Of a DNA stretch of 35,316 nucleotides, positions 1 to 6,835 are shown piece by piece (the first letter of the stretch is position 1; each line of letters begins with the position of its first letter). The DNA is from JAVBSX01 sp964576215 (GTDB lineage: Bacteria > Planctomycetota > Planctomycetia > Pirellulales > Thermoguttaceae): positions 1 through 35,316 of the forward strand of contig CAZNVM010000289.1 in NCBI GenBank assembly GCA_964576215.1. The letters are read 5' to 3'. Under the pieces are notes generated by a model. The model saw only the letters and a program-made list of their open reading frames with translations, was not told the origin of the DNA and made no database searches. Position numbers and translations under genes: made by a program.

Positions 1-490
1 ATCTTTCGATCGCTCTACTGTGCACTATCGGTCATCAGAGAGTATTTAGCCTTACGGGATGGTCCCCGTCGATTCAGTCAGGGTTTCACGTGACCCGACC
101 TACTCAGGTACCTCTCGAGTGGTAATGACGATTTCGTTTACAGGACTCTCACCTTCTATGGTTCCGCCGTTCCAAACGGATTCTACTATCGTATTACGCT
201 ACTCATGTGAAAGGCCCTACAACCCCGCGGGGAAAATCCCCACGGTTTGGGCTCTTCCGCTTTCGTTCGCCACTACTTACGGAATCGAGTTTTCTTTCTT
301 TTCCAGCAGTTACTGAGATGTTTCAGTTCACTGCGTTTGCGACATACACCTATGGATTCAGTGTATGACAGTTCGGGAATCCCGGGATCAAAACTTGTTT
401 AACAGTTCCCCCAGGCTTATCGCAGTTTTCCACGCCCTTCCAAGCCTTCTGATGCCAAGACATCCTCCATACGCCCTTAATAGCTTGATC
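1..490 (-). rRNA. 23S ribosomal RNA, 5' portion (runs off the left edge)
   Basis: Read on the minus strand this is the first ~490 nt of 23S rRNA. Recognisable conserved pieces in order are the start helix with GGATGTCTTGGC followed by CTGCGATAAG, the segment ACTGAATCCATAGG, the segment ACTGAAACATCTCAGTAAC, AGTAGTGGCGAACGAAAGC, and near the left edge AGGCTAAATACTC followed by CCGATAGTG. These match the order in E. coli 23S. The mature 5' end is estimated at about 490 by homology and may be off by several bases. No 16S rRNA or tRNA precedes it: the next upstream gene is the divergent phosphohexomutase at 1024. Long reading frames in this stretch are spurious. Confidence 0.96.
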
Positions 491-545
491 ACAAATATTT
501 CGTACTCGTTTCGAGAAACGCGGACGACTTTTCTGTGGCTATTGA

Positions 546-573
546 ACCTGAAGGTATGATCCACCTTTCAGGT
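546..573 (-). other. Hairpin in the 23S rRNA leader
   Basis: Arms ACCTGAAGGT (546-555) and ACCTTTCAGGT (563-573) are complementary with one bulged base and a 7-nt loop. It lies about 56 nt upstream of the mature 23S 5' end in the expected precursor. It could be a processing or antitermination structure. No T-run follows, so it is unlikely to be a terminator. Confidence 0.5.
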
Positions 574-609
574 CGTAACGACATATTATTATTTATCTAC
601 CTAACGCGC

Positions 610-638
610 TCTATAAAGGAACAAAATCGGTGAGTGAA
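610..638 (-). promoter_or_regulatory. Candidate 23S rRNA promoter (proximal)
   Basis: On the minus strand TTCACT (633-638) and TATAGA (610-615) are separated by 17 nt, a 4/6 plus 4/6 sigma-70-like match. Initiation would fall near 603, giving a leader of about 110 nt that includes the 546-573 hairpin. This is inferred from sequence similarity only. Confidence 0.4.
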
Positions 639-756
639 CTTCCAAGGAAATTCACACGATTCGCACTTTATAGTGCAGATGCCACTCTTGCTCTTCCTAA
701 TTGTCAAATATCTTTCTCCTTACACCGGTGGGGAACCACCAGCGAAAGAGGGACTG

Positions 757-784
757 ATTCTACCCTCGAATCTTGTCGCGTCAA
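757..784 (-). promoter_or_regulatory. Candidate 23S rRNA promoter (distal)
   Basis: On the minus strand TTGACG (779-784) and TAGAAT (757-762) are separated by 16 nt, matching the sigma-70 consensus at 5/6 in each box. Further TTGACA hexamers occur on the same strand at 791-796 and 702-707. Tandem promoters are usual for rRNA transcription units, and a 23S gene separated from 16S needs its own. Confidence 0.42.
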
Positions 785-941
785 CGGGGCTGTCAAAAAT
801 TTTTCAGATTTTTTTGCCCCGACTGAATCGCACCACAATTCAAGAGTCGGGTAAGTCTATCCCATGATACGGTTCTGTCAAAGGGGGGAAAAATTTTTAA
901 ATTATTCTTGCGTCCTCTTCTTCCATCCCCTGTCCCCCATG

Positions 942-947
942 TATAAT
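942..947 (+). promoter_or_regulatory. Candidate -10 element for the phosphohexomutase gene
   Basis: TATAAT at 942-947 is a perfect -10 hexamer about 77 nt upstream of the start codon. No convincing -35 box is seen at the right distance. A 15-bp tandem repeat (951-980) lies directly downstream, in the presumed leader. Confidence 0.4.
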
Positions 948-950
948 CGG

Positions 951-980
951 CGGATTCCTGGTTTGCGGATTCCTGGCTTG
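951..980 (+). repeat. Two-copy 15-bp tandem repeat
   Basis: CGGATTCCTGGTTTG (951-965) is followed directly by CGGATTCCTGGCTTG (966-980), differing at one base. It sits between the -10-like TATAAT and the start codon of the phosphohexomutase gene. Confidence 0.8.
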
Positions 981-1023
981 ATATAAAAAAGCAGAAAAGA
1001 GCAACATTTTACAACACCCAACC

Positions 1024-2382
1024 ATGTCAGAACTCATTATCAGCGTTTCCGGTCTTCGGGGAATTATTGGCGAAACCTTAACGCCGGAGGTTGCAATTCG
1101 TTATACGACGGCCTTTTCGGCGGAAGCGAAACCGGGACCGTTCGTGATTACCCGGGACGGTCGTCCGACCGGAGCGATGCTTGCCCAGGCGATTCACGCC
1201 GGACTTAATGCGGTTGGCCGTAATACCGTCGATGCCGGAGTCGCGGCGACTCCGACAACCGGAGTCCTGATCCGCGAACTTGGGGCCGCCGGGGGAATCC
1301 AGATTTCCGCCAGCCATAATCCCAGCGAATACAACGGAATCAAACTTTTTTCCGCCGAAGGACGCGTGATCCCCAAAACGCCGGGAACTGCCGTGCTGGA
1401 GCGGTACAGGCAAGGCCAAATCCGTTGGGTCCCCCATAACCGGGTGGGAAAACGGACCGAGTGCGAACAGGTGATCGAATCGCACCTGAAAAAAGTACTT
1501 GCCACCGTCGATGTCGAAGCGATTCGCAAGCGAAAATTCAAGGTTCTCCTTGATTCCAATCGCGGGGCCGGAAGTTTGCTTGGGACGGCGTTGCTCAAGG
1601 AACTCGGTTGCGAAGTCGTTCTGCTCGGCGGCGAACCGGACGGATTATTCGAGCATATCCCTGAACCGACGGCGGAAAACCTGCAACCGGTCTTCGAGAA
1701 GGTGAAAAACGCGAAGGTCGATGTCGGCTTTTGCCAGGACCCCGATGCGGACCGGCTTGCCGTGATCGACCAAAACGGACGGTATATCGGCGAGGAATAC
1801 ACCGTTGCCCATTGCGTTGAACATGTTCTCAGGAGGCGGACGAAAGGGCCGATTGTGATCAACTGTTCTTCCAGCCGTATGACACAGGATATTGCCGAGC
1901 GTTACGGCGTTCCGCTTTTCCAGAGTCCGGTCGGTGAAGCAAACGTCGTTGACCTGATGCTCGAAAAAGGGGCGATCTTCGGCGGCGAAGGAAACGGCGG
2001 CCCCATCGATCCGGAGGTCGGTTTGGTCCGCGATAGTTTCGTCGGCATGGCCCAGATTCTCGACGCGATGTGTCTGCGGAAAAAAACGGTTGCCGAACTT
2101 GCCGACGAGCTTCCCCGATACGAAATCGTCAAGCAGAAAATCACCCTTCCTTCCGGGACAACACCGGACCAAATCCGGACCATGATGGACGCACTGGCGA
2201 AAAAGTTTACCGACCAGAAATGCGACCGTCGGGACGGCTTGCGAATCGATTGGCCGCAAGCGTGGGTGCTCATTCGCGGCAGCAACACCGAACCGATCCT
2301 TCGCGTCATCGCCGAAGCGAAAACCGAAGCCGAAGCGGTCGCTTTGTGCGAAAAAGTCCGTGCCAATCTCGAAATTTCCTAA
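1024..2382 (+). CDS. glmM: Phosphoglucosamine mutase family phosphohexomutase
   Basis: A 452-residue alpha-D-phosphohexomutase. Four family signatures are present in order: the phosphoserine loop ISASHNP (94-100, catalytic Ser97), the metal-binding loop DPDADR (239-244), the sugar-specificity loop GGEGNGG (320-326), and the phosphate-binding loop RGSNTEP (418-424). Length is normal for the family. The sugar loop GEGNGG differs from the GEQSGH of E. coli GlmM and resembles archaeal-type members, so glucosamine-6-phosphate to glucosamine-1-phosphate is the likely but unproven reaction; phosphomannose or phosphoglucose activity is possible. The role would be cytosolic supply of UDP-GlcNAc precursors. 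The ATG at 1024 has no strong Shine-Dalgarno. The stop is only 6 nt before the next start, so the two genes are probably cotranscribed. Confidence 0.9.
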   Translation: MSELIISVSGLRGIIGETLTPEVAIRYTTAFSAEAKPGPFVITRDGRPTGAMLAQAIHAGLNAVGRNTVDAGVAATPTTGVLIRELGAAGGIQISASHNPSEYNGIKLFSAEGRVIPKTPGTAVLERYRQGQIRWVPHNRVGKRTECEQVIESHLKKVLATVDVEAIRKRKFKVLLDSNRGAGSLLGTALLKELGCEVVLLGGEPDGLFEHIPEPTAENLQPVFEKVKNAKVDVGFCQDPDADRLAVIDQNGRYIGEEYTVAHCVEHVLRRRTKGPIVINCSSSRMTQDIAERYGVPLFQSPVGEANVVDLMLEKGAIFGGEGNGGPIDPEVGLVRDSFVGMAQILDAMCLRKKTVAELADELPRYEIVKQKITLPSGTTPDQIRTMMDALAKKFTDQKCDRRDGLRIDWPQAWVLIRGSNTEPILRVIAEAKTEAEAVALCEKVRANLEIS

Positions 2383-2388
2383 AAAACA

Positions 2389-4818
2389 ATGATCCTGTCG
2401 AAACAACCCACTCTCTTTTTGCACCAGACCGCCTCGCAAGTCAAGGAATTTGCGAAGATTAAGAGCGAAATGGACCTGCGTCTAAAGGTCAAAGACGCTT
2501 TTTTCGGCGATTACTCCGTCGATGTCGAGGATGAACGGATTGATTTTCTGGTCTACCACGAGCGAGTCGGCTTTTTCACCGAAACCTTTCTCTGGGCGGA
2601 ATCAAAGGACAAACCGACCGACACCTTTGAAATGTTCGCCCAGCTTTTGCTGACGATTAAGAAAAAAGTCGACGCCGGGGAAATGCCGCCGAAATACCTG
2701 GGCGTTTTCGACAGGGAGAAAATCGCCTTTACGGAGTACTATAACGCCCTGCCTCTCTTTAACTTGAACGATTTTAATTGGAGTGAGCGACCATCTTCCG
2801 TCTCAAAGAAAACGGTCAATCAGGTTGCCAGGCACTTGAGCAACGTTGTTGTTTTCAATTTTGAAAAAGATACCAAAGAAATCATTGAATTCTTCAGAGA
2901 GAATTTTGTACTTGGAAAAATCGGTACGACAAAAGCTCAAATCAACAAGAATAATTTTGTTACGATTTACAATAAATGGGTTAAGGAAGTATTGCCATCC
3001 ATCGATTTGAGCAATGAGGATTGGGAAGACTTGAAAAAGAAAGGCGTCAAGGATTGCGACTTCTACCTTGCCGATCTCATGAGCAAAAATAATAAGACCA
3101 TCTGGGACAAGCTGAATATTGTGTTACAGATGACTTATTATGAATCGAAAATTCAACTTCCAAGCCGGTTGAAATTCTCTTATGACAAGTTCTATTTTCG
3201 TGACGACGGCGAGGCGCACACCAGGTTTTGGGCAAGGTACGAGCGTCCCCCGGCGGAAGAATATCGTGAACATATCGTCGAACGCCGGGACCTCCTTGTG
3301 CCGCAGGAGGTCCGCGAACGTAAGGGGGCTTACTTCACCCCGCAGATTTGGGTTGAAAAATCACAGGAATACCTTGCTGCAGTTTTTGGTGAAGACTGGC
3401 AGGAAGAGTATTCTATTTGGGACTGCTGTGCGGGAACCTGCAATCTTCTGGCAGGTCTTACGAACAAATACAACGTTTGGGCCTCCACCATCGACCAACC
3501 GGATGTCGATATTGTCCACGAGCTTATTCGCGGTGGATTTAATTTATTGGAATCACACGTGTTCCAATTCGATTTTCTTAACGATGGTTTCGACAAACTG
3601 CCGGAAGAATTGCGTGACATTATCAATGACCCCGAAAAGCGGAAAAAACTTATCGTTTATATGAATCCACCGTATGCGGAACACGGAAGCACCATTGCAA
3701 AAGAACACAAAGTTGGGGTATCAACGGAATATAAAGTCCACCGACAGTACGGTCAACAATTGGGAGCGGCCTCAAGGGAACTCTATGCCCAATTTCTCAT
3801 AAGAATTCATGAAGAAATCAAAGGCTGTAAGATTGGTTTATTCTCCAAATTAAAACACCTGCAGGCCAATAATTTCAAGCAATTTCGCCGAAATTTTTCT
3901 GCCAGGTTTTTGAAAGGGTTTATGGTTCCCGCCGCCACTTTTGATAATGTCAAAGGCCGGTTCCCCATCGCTTTTCAAGTGTGGGATACCGAAATCGACG
4001 AAAAAGTTGGAATCATCCAAACGGACATCTATGATAGAAACGCAAGGTATTTAGGGAAGAAAAAAACAAGGAACACGGATAAATTCCCCAAAATTTCACA
4101 ATGGATCAGGGAAAACCAGGTTGATACAGATAACATCGCCCACAATGATAAAGATAGAATCGGCCACCTGAATGGAGGCCGTAACGATTTTCAAAACCAG
4201 AACCTGGTTTTTATTGTTCATCACCAACAACCCGTTTCTGATACGGCGGGTTACTATTGGATTTACAAACAAAACTTGATTCCGACCTCAATCTATTTTG
4301 CCGTTCGCCATTGCATTGGGGCAACGTGGCTTAATGATCGCGACCAGTTTCTTTATCCCAATGATGGTTACAAAACCGATAACGAATTTCAGAATGATTG
4401 CCTGGTTTTCACGTTATTTCATCACCAAAACAGGATACGAAGTAAAGATGGCATCAATCATTGGATACCATTCACCGCAAGGGAGGTTGATGCAAAGGAC
4501 AATTTTAAATCGACTTTTATGAGCGACTTTTTAAAAAAGCGAAAATTGAGCAAGGAATCCAAAGTGGTTTTTAACGTTGGCAAAACACTCTGGGAATACT
4601 ACCACACTACAATCCAAACAGCGAAAAGAGCATTGACTGACGCTTCGCTATACGAAATCCGCGAGTATTTTAAAGGACGCGACGAAAAAGGAAGAATGAG
4701 AAATAAGGCGACCGATGAACGCTTCAATGAACTTGAGGTTGCTCTGCGCTCCACATTGAAAATTTTAGCGGAAAAGATTCAACCGAAAGTATACGAATAC
4801 GGATTTCTGAACAAATAG
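2389..4818 (+). CDS. N6-adenine DNA methyltransferase with possible N-terminal nuclease domain (type IIG-like)
   Basis: An 809-residue protein. Its centre has class I SAM methyltransferase motifs: motif X-like KGAYFTP (313-319), motif I WDCCAGTCN (345-353), and catalytic motif IV NPPY (427-430), typical of N6-adenine methylases of the Eco57I/type I M group. The order fits the gamma class. The N-terminus contains D52 and the pair E71-x-K73 in FLWAESKD, a spacing compatible with a PD-(D/E)xK nuclease, so this may be a one-polypeptide restriction-modification enzyme; that part is inference. Residues ~430-809 probably hold target recognition. No separate nuclease or specificity gene is adjacent. 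The gene is visibly AT-richer than its neighbours, suggesting acquisition. The ATG at 2389 lacks a Shine-Dalgarno; the ATG at codon 28 (2470) is an alternative start. Confidence 0.82.
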   Translation: MILSKQPTLFLHQTASQVKEFAKIKSEMDLRLKVKDAFFGDYSVDVEDERIDFLVYHERVGFFTETFLWAESKDKPTDTFEMFAQLLLTIKKKVDAGEMPPKYLGVFDREKIAFTEYYNALPLFNLNDFNWSERPSSVSKKTVNQVARHLSNVVVFNFEKDTKEIIEFFRENFVLGKIGTTKAQINKNNFVTIYNKWVKEVLPSIDLSNEDWEDLKKKGVKDCDFYLADLMSKNNKTIWDKLNIVLQMTYYESKIQLPSRLKFSYDKFYFRDDGEAHTRFWARYERPPAEEYREHIVERRDLLVPQEVRERKGAYFTPQIWVEKSQEYLAAVFGEDWQEEYSIWDCCAGTCNLLAGLTNKYNVWASTIDQPDVDIVHELIRGGFNLLESHVFQFDFLNDGFDKLPEELRDIINDPEKRKKLIVYMNPPYAEHGSTIAKEHKVGVSTEYKVHRQYGQQLGAASRELYAQFLIRIHEEIKGCKIGLFSKLKHLQANNFKQFRRNFSARFLKGFMVPAATFDNVKGRFPIAFQVWDTEIDEKVGIIQTDIYDRNARYLGKKKTRNTDKFPKISQWIRENQVDTDNIAHNDKDRIGHLNGGRNDFQNQNLVFIVHHQQPVSDTAGYYWIYKQNLIPTSIYFAVRHCIGATWLNDRDQFLYPNDGYKTDNEFQNDCLVFTLFHHQNRIRSKDGINHWIPFTAREVDAKDNFKSTFMSDFLKKRKLSKESKVVFNVGKTLWEYYHTTIQTAKRALTDASLYEIREYFKGRDEKGRMRNKATDERFNELEVALRSTLKILAEKIQPKVYEYGFLNK

Positions 4819-4821
4819 AGA

Positions 4822-4842
4822 CTCATTTCTCATTTCTCATTT
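4822..4842 (+). repeat. Heptanucleotide array, unit CTCATTT (3 copies)
   Basis: Three perfect tandem CTCATTT units begin 3 nt after the methyltransferase stop codon and end 6 nt before a short reading frame starting at 4849. The same unit recurs at 17255-17282 and 23905-24030. Confidence 0.85.
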
Positions 4843-4848
4843 GAAAAA

Positions 4849-5104
4849 ATGCCTTGGTATTTCAAAAAGCGTGTCTGGTTGACCCTGCTGGTGTTGCTTT
4901 GCTTTGAAAGGCTATACGAGTTTGCTGACAATTCAATCCCGTTCCCGGCTTGTCGCGGAAAGGGTTTTTGTCGTCAACATGCCGGCGTTACAGACGATAA
5001 CAACCGCTTTTGACCGTGTGCAGAAGGACCTCGATTCCGTCCGGGCCGAGGTGGAGGAAATGAGAAAATTAGCCGTCTCGCCCTGCGAGACGCAAACCGA
5101 GTAA
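4849..5104 (+). pseudogene. Small membrane-protein gene, probably frameshifted
   Basis: An ATG at 4849 opens a 54-codon frame (stop 5011-5013) starting MPWYFKKRVW and a hydrophobic LTLLVLLCF segment, then turning into low-likelihood sequence. Another frame, open from about 4883 to the stop at 5102-5104, carries a plausible continuation: a basic stretch, VFVVNMPALQT, and a coiled-coil-like tail (FDRVQKDLDSVRAEVEEM). The switch point lies at a two-copy GCTTT repeat (4896-4905). Restoring one GCTTT unit would fuse the frames into a ~90-residue protein with one N-terminal membrane segment and a short coiled coil. No family was firmly recognised. It could instead be two unrelated small frames, or non-coding. 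The downstream stop codon lies within palindromic repeat A. Confidence 0.4.
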
Positions 5105-5132
5105 GCTCTGTGCCTCGCAGGGCGAGGCGGCT
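5071..5132 (+). repeat. Palindromic repeat, family A
   Basis: A 21-bp arm (5071-5091, beginning AGCCGTCTCGCCCTGCGAG) and its near-perfect complement (5112-5132), with two mismatches, enclose a 20-nt loop. The loop contains the TAA stop of the preceding frame. On the minus strand the element is preceded by CCGTTAGC. It is REP/BIME-like in size and form. The right-hand end of the window (35284 onward) begins with the same CCGTTAGC followed by a different GC-rich palindrome. Confidence 0.75.
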
Positions 5133-5161
5133 AACGGAACAATAAAACACGATCATCGCAA

Positions 5162-6628
5162 ATGAATTCTGAACATAATACCACTTTCTCCCGGATTGCC
5201 GTTCTTGGAGCGGGAATGAGCGGGCTTTCGGCGGCGTATCGGTTGAACACCATCAACAAAGGGGTCAAAATCGACGTTTGGGAAAAAAATTTCCGGGTCG
5301 GCGGGGTGCTACTCACCGATCATGTCGATCAATACCAAATTGAACAGAGTGCCGATAATTTTATCACCACCGTTCCCTGGGGGCTGGATTTGTGCGAGGA
5401 ACTCGGCCTGACCGACGAGCTGGTTCAAACGAATCCGGAATATCGCCGTACTTATGTGGTGCATCGGGGCCGCTTGCATCTGCTGCCGGATGGGTTTCTC
5501 ATGCTTGCCCCGACGAAACTTTGGTCGATGGCGGTAACACCCATCCTTTCCCCCTGGGGCAAACTCCGCTCCGGGCTGGAACTTTTCGTCCCTTCCCGGA
5601 AGGATGACGCCGATGAAAGCATGGCCGATTTTGTACGGCGGCGGCTGGGCAAGGAAGTGTTCGAGCGGCTCGTGGAACCACTCGTCAGTGGCGTCTACGC
5701 CGCCGACATGGAAAAATTGAGCGTGTTGGCCACCTTGCCGCGTTTCCGGGAGATGGAGAAACAGTACGGTTCGCTCATTCTGGCGATGCAGCGGCTATTG
5801 AAAGCAAACCGGGCCGCCCACCTTGCCGAGCAAAGTGGTGCCAGATACAGCATGTTCGTTACGCTCAAAAAAGGCTTGTCGTTCCTGTGCGAAACACTGG
5901 CTCAGCGTTTGCCGCCGAATTCCGTACACTTGGGGCGTCAGGTCGTGAAAATGGAGCGGCTGCGACTTGATGGTGTCAACCGCTTTTGCTGGAGGCTGAC
6001 CGATTCCGCCGGGCAAAGCGACGAGTATGACGCCGTGATTTGTGCGCTTCCGTCCCACGAGGCGGCCCGGTTGTTAGATGACGCCTTGCCGGAACTGGCC
6101 TGTCGGCTGGCGCGAATCGAACATCAGGGGACCGCGATTGCAACCTTTGCGTTCCATGCGAACCAATTGAAACAGCAAGTTCGCGGGATGGGATTTGTTG
6201 TACCGAAAATCGAACGCAGCCCGATCCTGGCCGGGAGTTTCAGTAGTCTGAAGTACAAGCACCGTGCCCCGGACGACCGGATTCTCCTGCGGATTTTCGC
6301 CGGTGGTGCCAGAGCCCCCCAGATGGCGGAAATGGAGGACGGGCAACTGGTGCCATTGCTTTTGACGGGGCTGAAAAAAGTGCTCAAAATTGAAGGGGAA
6401 CCGCATTTGACCACGGTGTCCCACTGGCCTCGCACCATGCCGCAGTATCACGTCGGACACCTTGAATTGGTAGCGGAAATCGAGAACCTGATCGCCGGGC
6501 TTCCCGATTTTGCCGTTGCCGGAAATGCGTATCACGGCGTCGGCATCCCGAACTGTTCCCGAAGCGGACAACTTGCGGCGGAAAAAATCGGAAAGAAAAT
6601 GACCCAATCAGAGCCGCGCACGGAGTAA
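5162..6628 (+). CDS. hemG: Oxygen-dependent protoporphyrinogen/coproporphyrinogen oxidase (HemG/HemY type)
   Basis: A 488-residue FAD flavoprotein of the protoporphyrinogen oxidase family in the amine-oxidase superfamily. The N-terminal dinucleotide-binding fold has GAGMSGL (16-22) followed by an acidic VWEK about 20 residues later. Internal features typical of PPOX include SADNFITT, a conserved LVEPLVSGVYAAD stretch, and the C-terminal FAD-contacting segment AGNAYHGVGIPNC. It oxidises a porphyrinogen in haem synthesis, probably at the membrane; whether protoporphyrinogen (HemY) or coproporphyrinogen III (CgoX) is the substrate cannot be told from sequence. Length is normal. The last nine residues (MTQSEPRTE) and the stop codon are encoded by palindromic repeat B copy 1, so the natural C-terminus was probably rewritten by repeat insertion. 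No Shine-Dalgarno is visible before the ATG. Confidence 0.9.
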   Translation: MNSEHNTTFSRIAVLGAGMSGLSAAYRLNTINKGVKIDVWEKNFRVGGVLLTDHVDQYQIEQSADNFITTVPWGLDLCEELGLTDELVQTNPEYRRTYVVHRGRLHLLPDGFLMLAPTKLWSMAVTPILSPWGKLRSGLELFVPSRKDDADESMADFVRRRLGKEVFERLVEPLVSGVYAADMEKLSVLATLPRFREMEKQYGSLILAMQRLLKANRAAHLAEQSGARYSMFVTLKKGLSFLCETLAQRLPPNSVHLGRQVVKMERLRLDGVNRFCWRLTDSAGQSDEYDAVICALPSHEAARLLDDALPELACRLARIEHQGTAIATFAFHANQLKQQVRGMGFVVPKIERSPILAGSFSSLKYKHRAPDDRILLRIFAGGARAPQMAEMEDGQLVPLLLTGLKKVLKIEGEPHLTTVSHWPRTMPQYHVGHLELVAEIENLIAGLPDFAVAGNAYHGVGIPNCSRSGQLAAEKIGKKMTQSEPRTE

Positions 6629-6724
6629 GCGGTGCCCCCGGCGGTAACGTGAAAACCGCTTACTGCGTGTGCGGCTCTGATTGGATTTCGGTTAGCGAAA
6701 AATGGCACCTGATTGGCGTTGAAT
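6604..6724 (+). repeat. Palindromic repeat, family B, copy 1
   Basis: Two 30-bp arms (6604-6633 and 6655-6684) are complementary with two mismatches and enclose a 21-nt loop. A non-palindromic tail continues to 6724 and ends ATTGGCGTTGAAT. The same arms and tail occur in opposite orientation at 27118-27236. The left arm lies in the 3' end of hemG and supplies its TAA stop (6626-6628). Confidence 0.88.
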
Positions 6725-6800
6725 AGTACCAACAATATCACGATGCACCCGAATATTCCTTTTCGCCGGTACTCCGTGTTTTCGATTTTGTTTTTTCCGC

Positions 6801-6806
6801 TATAAT
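6801..6806 (+). promoter_or_regulatory. Candidate -10 element for the secA-like gene
   Basis: TATAAT at 6801-6806 lies 29 nt upstream of the ATG at 6836. No good -35 box is present 16-18 nt upstream, so it is a weak call. Confidence 0.35.
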
Positions 6807-6835
6807 GCTCCCTGATCTTGCAATAATATTTCATT

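Noticed and set aside
59..559. Open reading frames on the plus strand
   Set aside because: They lie inside the 23S rRNA gene and have no protein-like features.
1194..2439. Long minus-strand frames opposite glmM
   Set aside because: They are shadows of a well-supported family member and show no recognisable motifs.
2389..4818. BREX PglX or a type I HsdM subunit
   Set aside because: Neither a PglZ/BrxC neighbour nor hsdS/hsdR genes are present, and the N-terminus differs; a stand-alone type IIG-like enzyme fits better.
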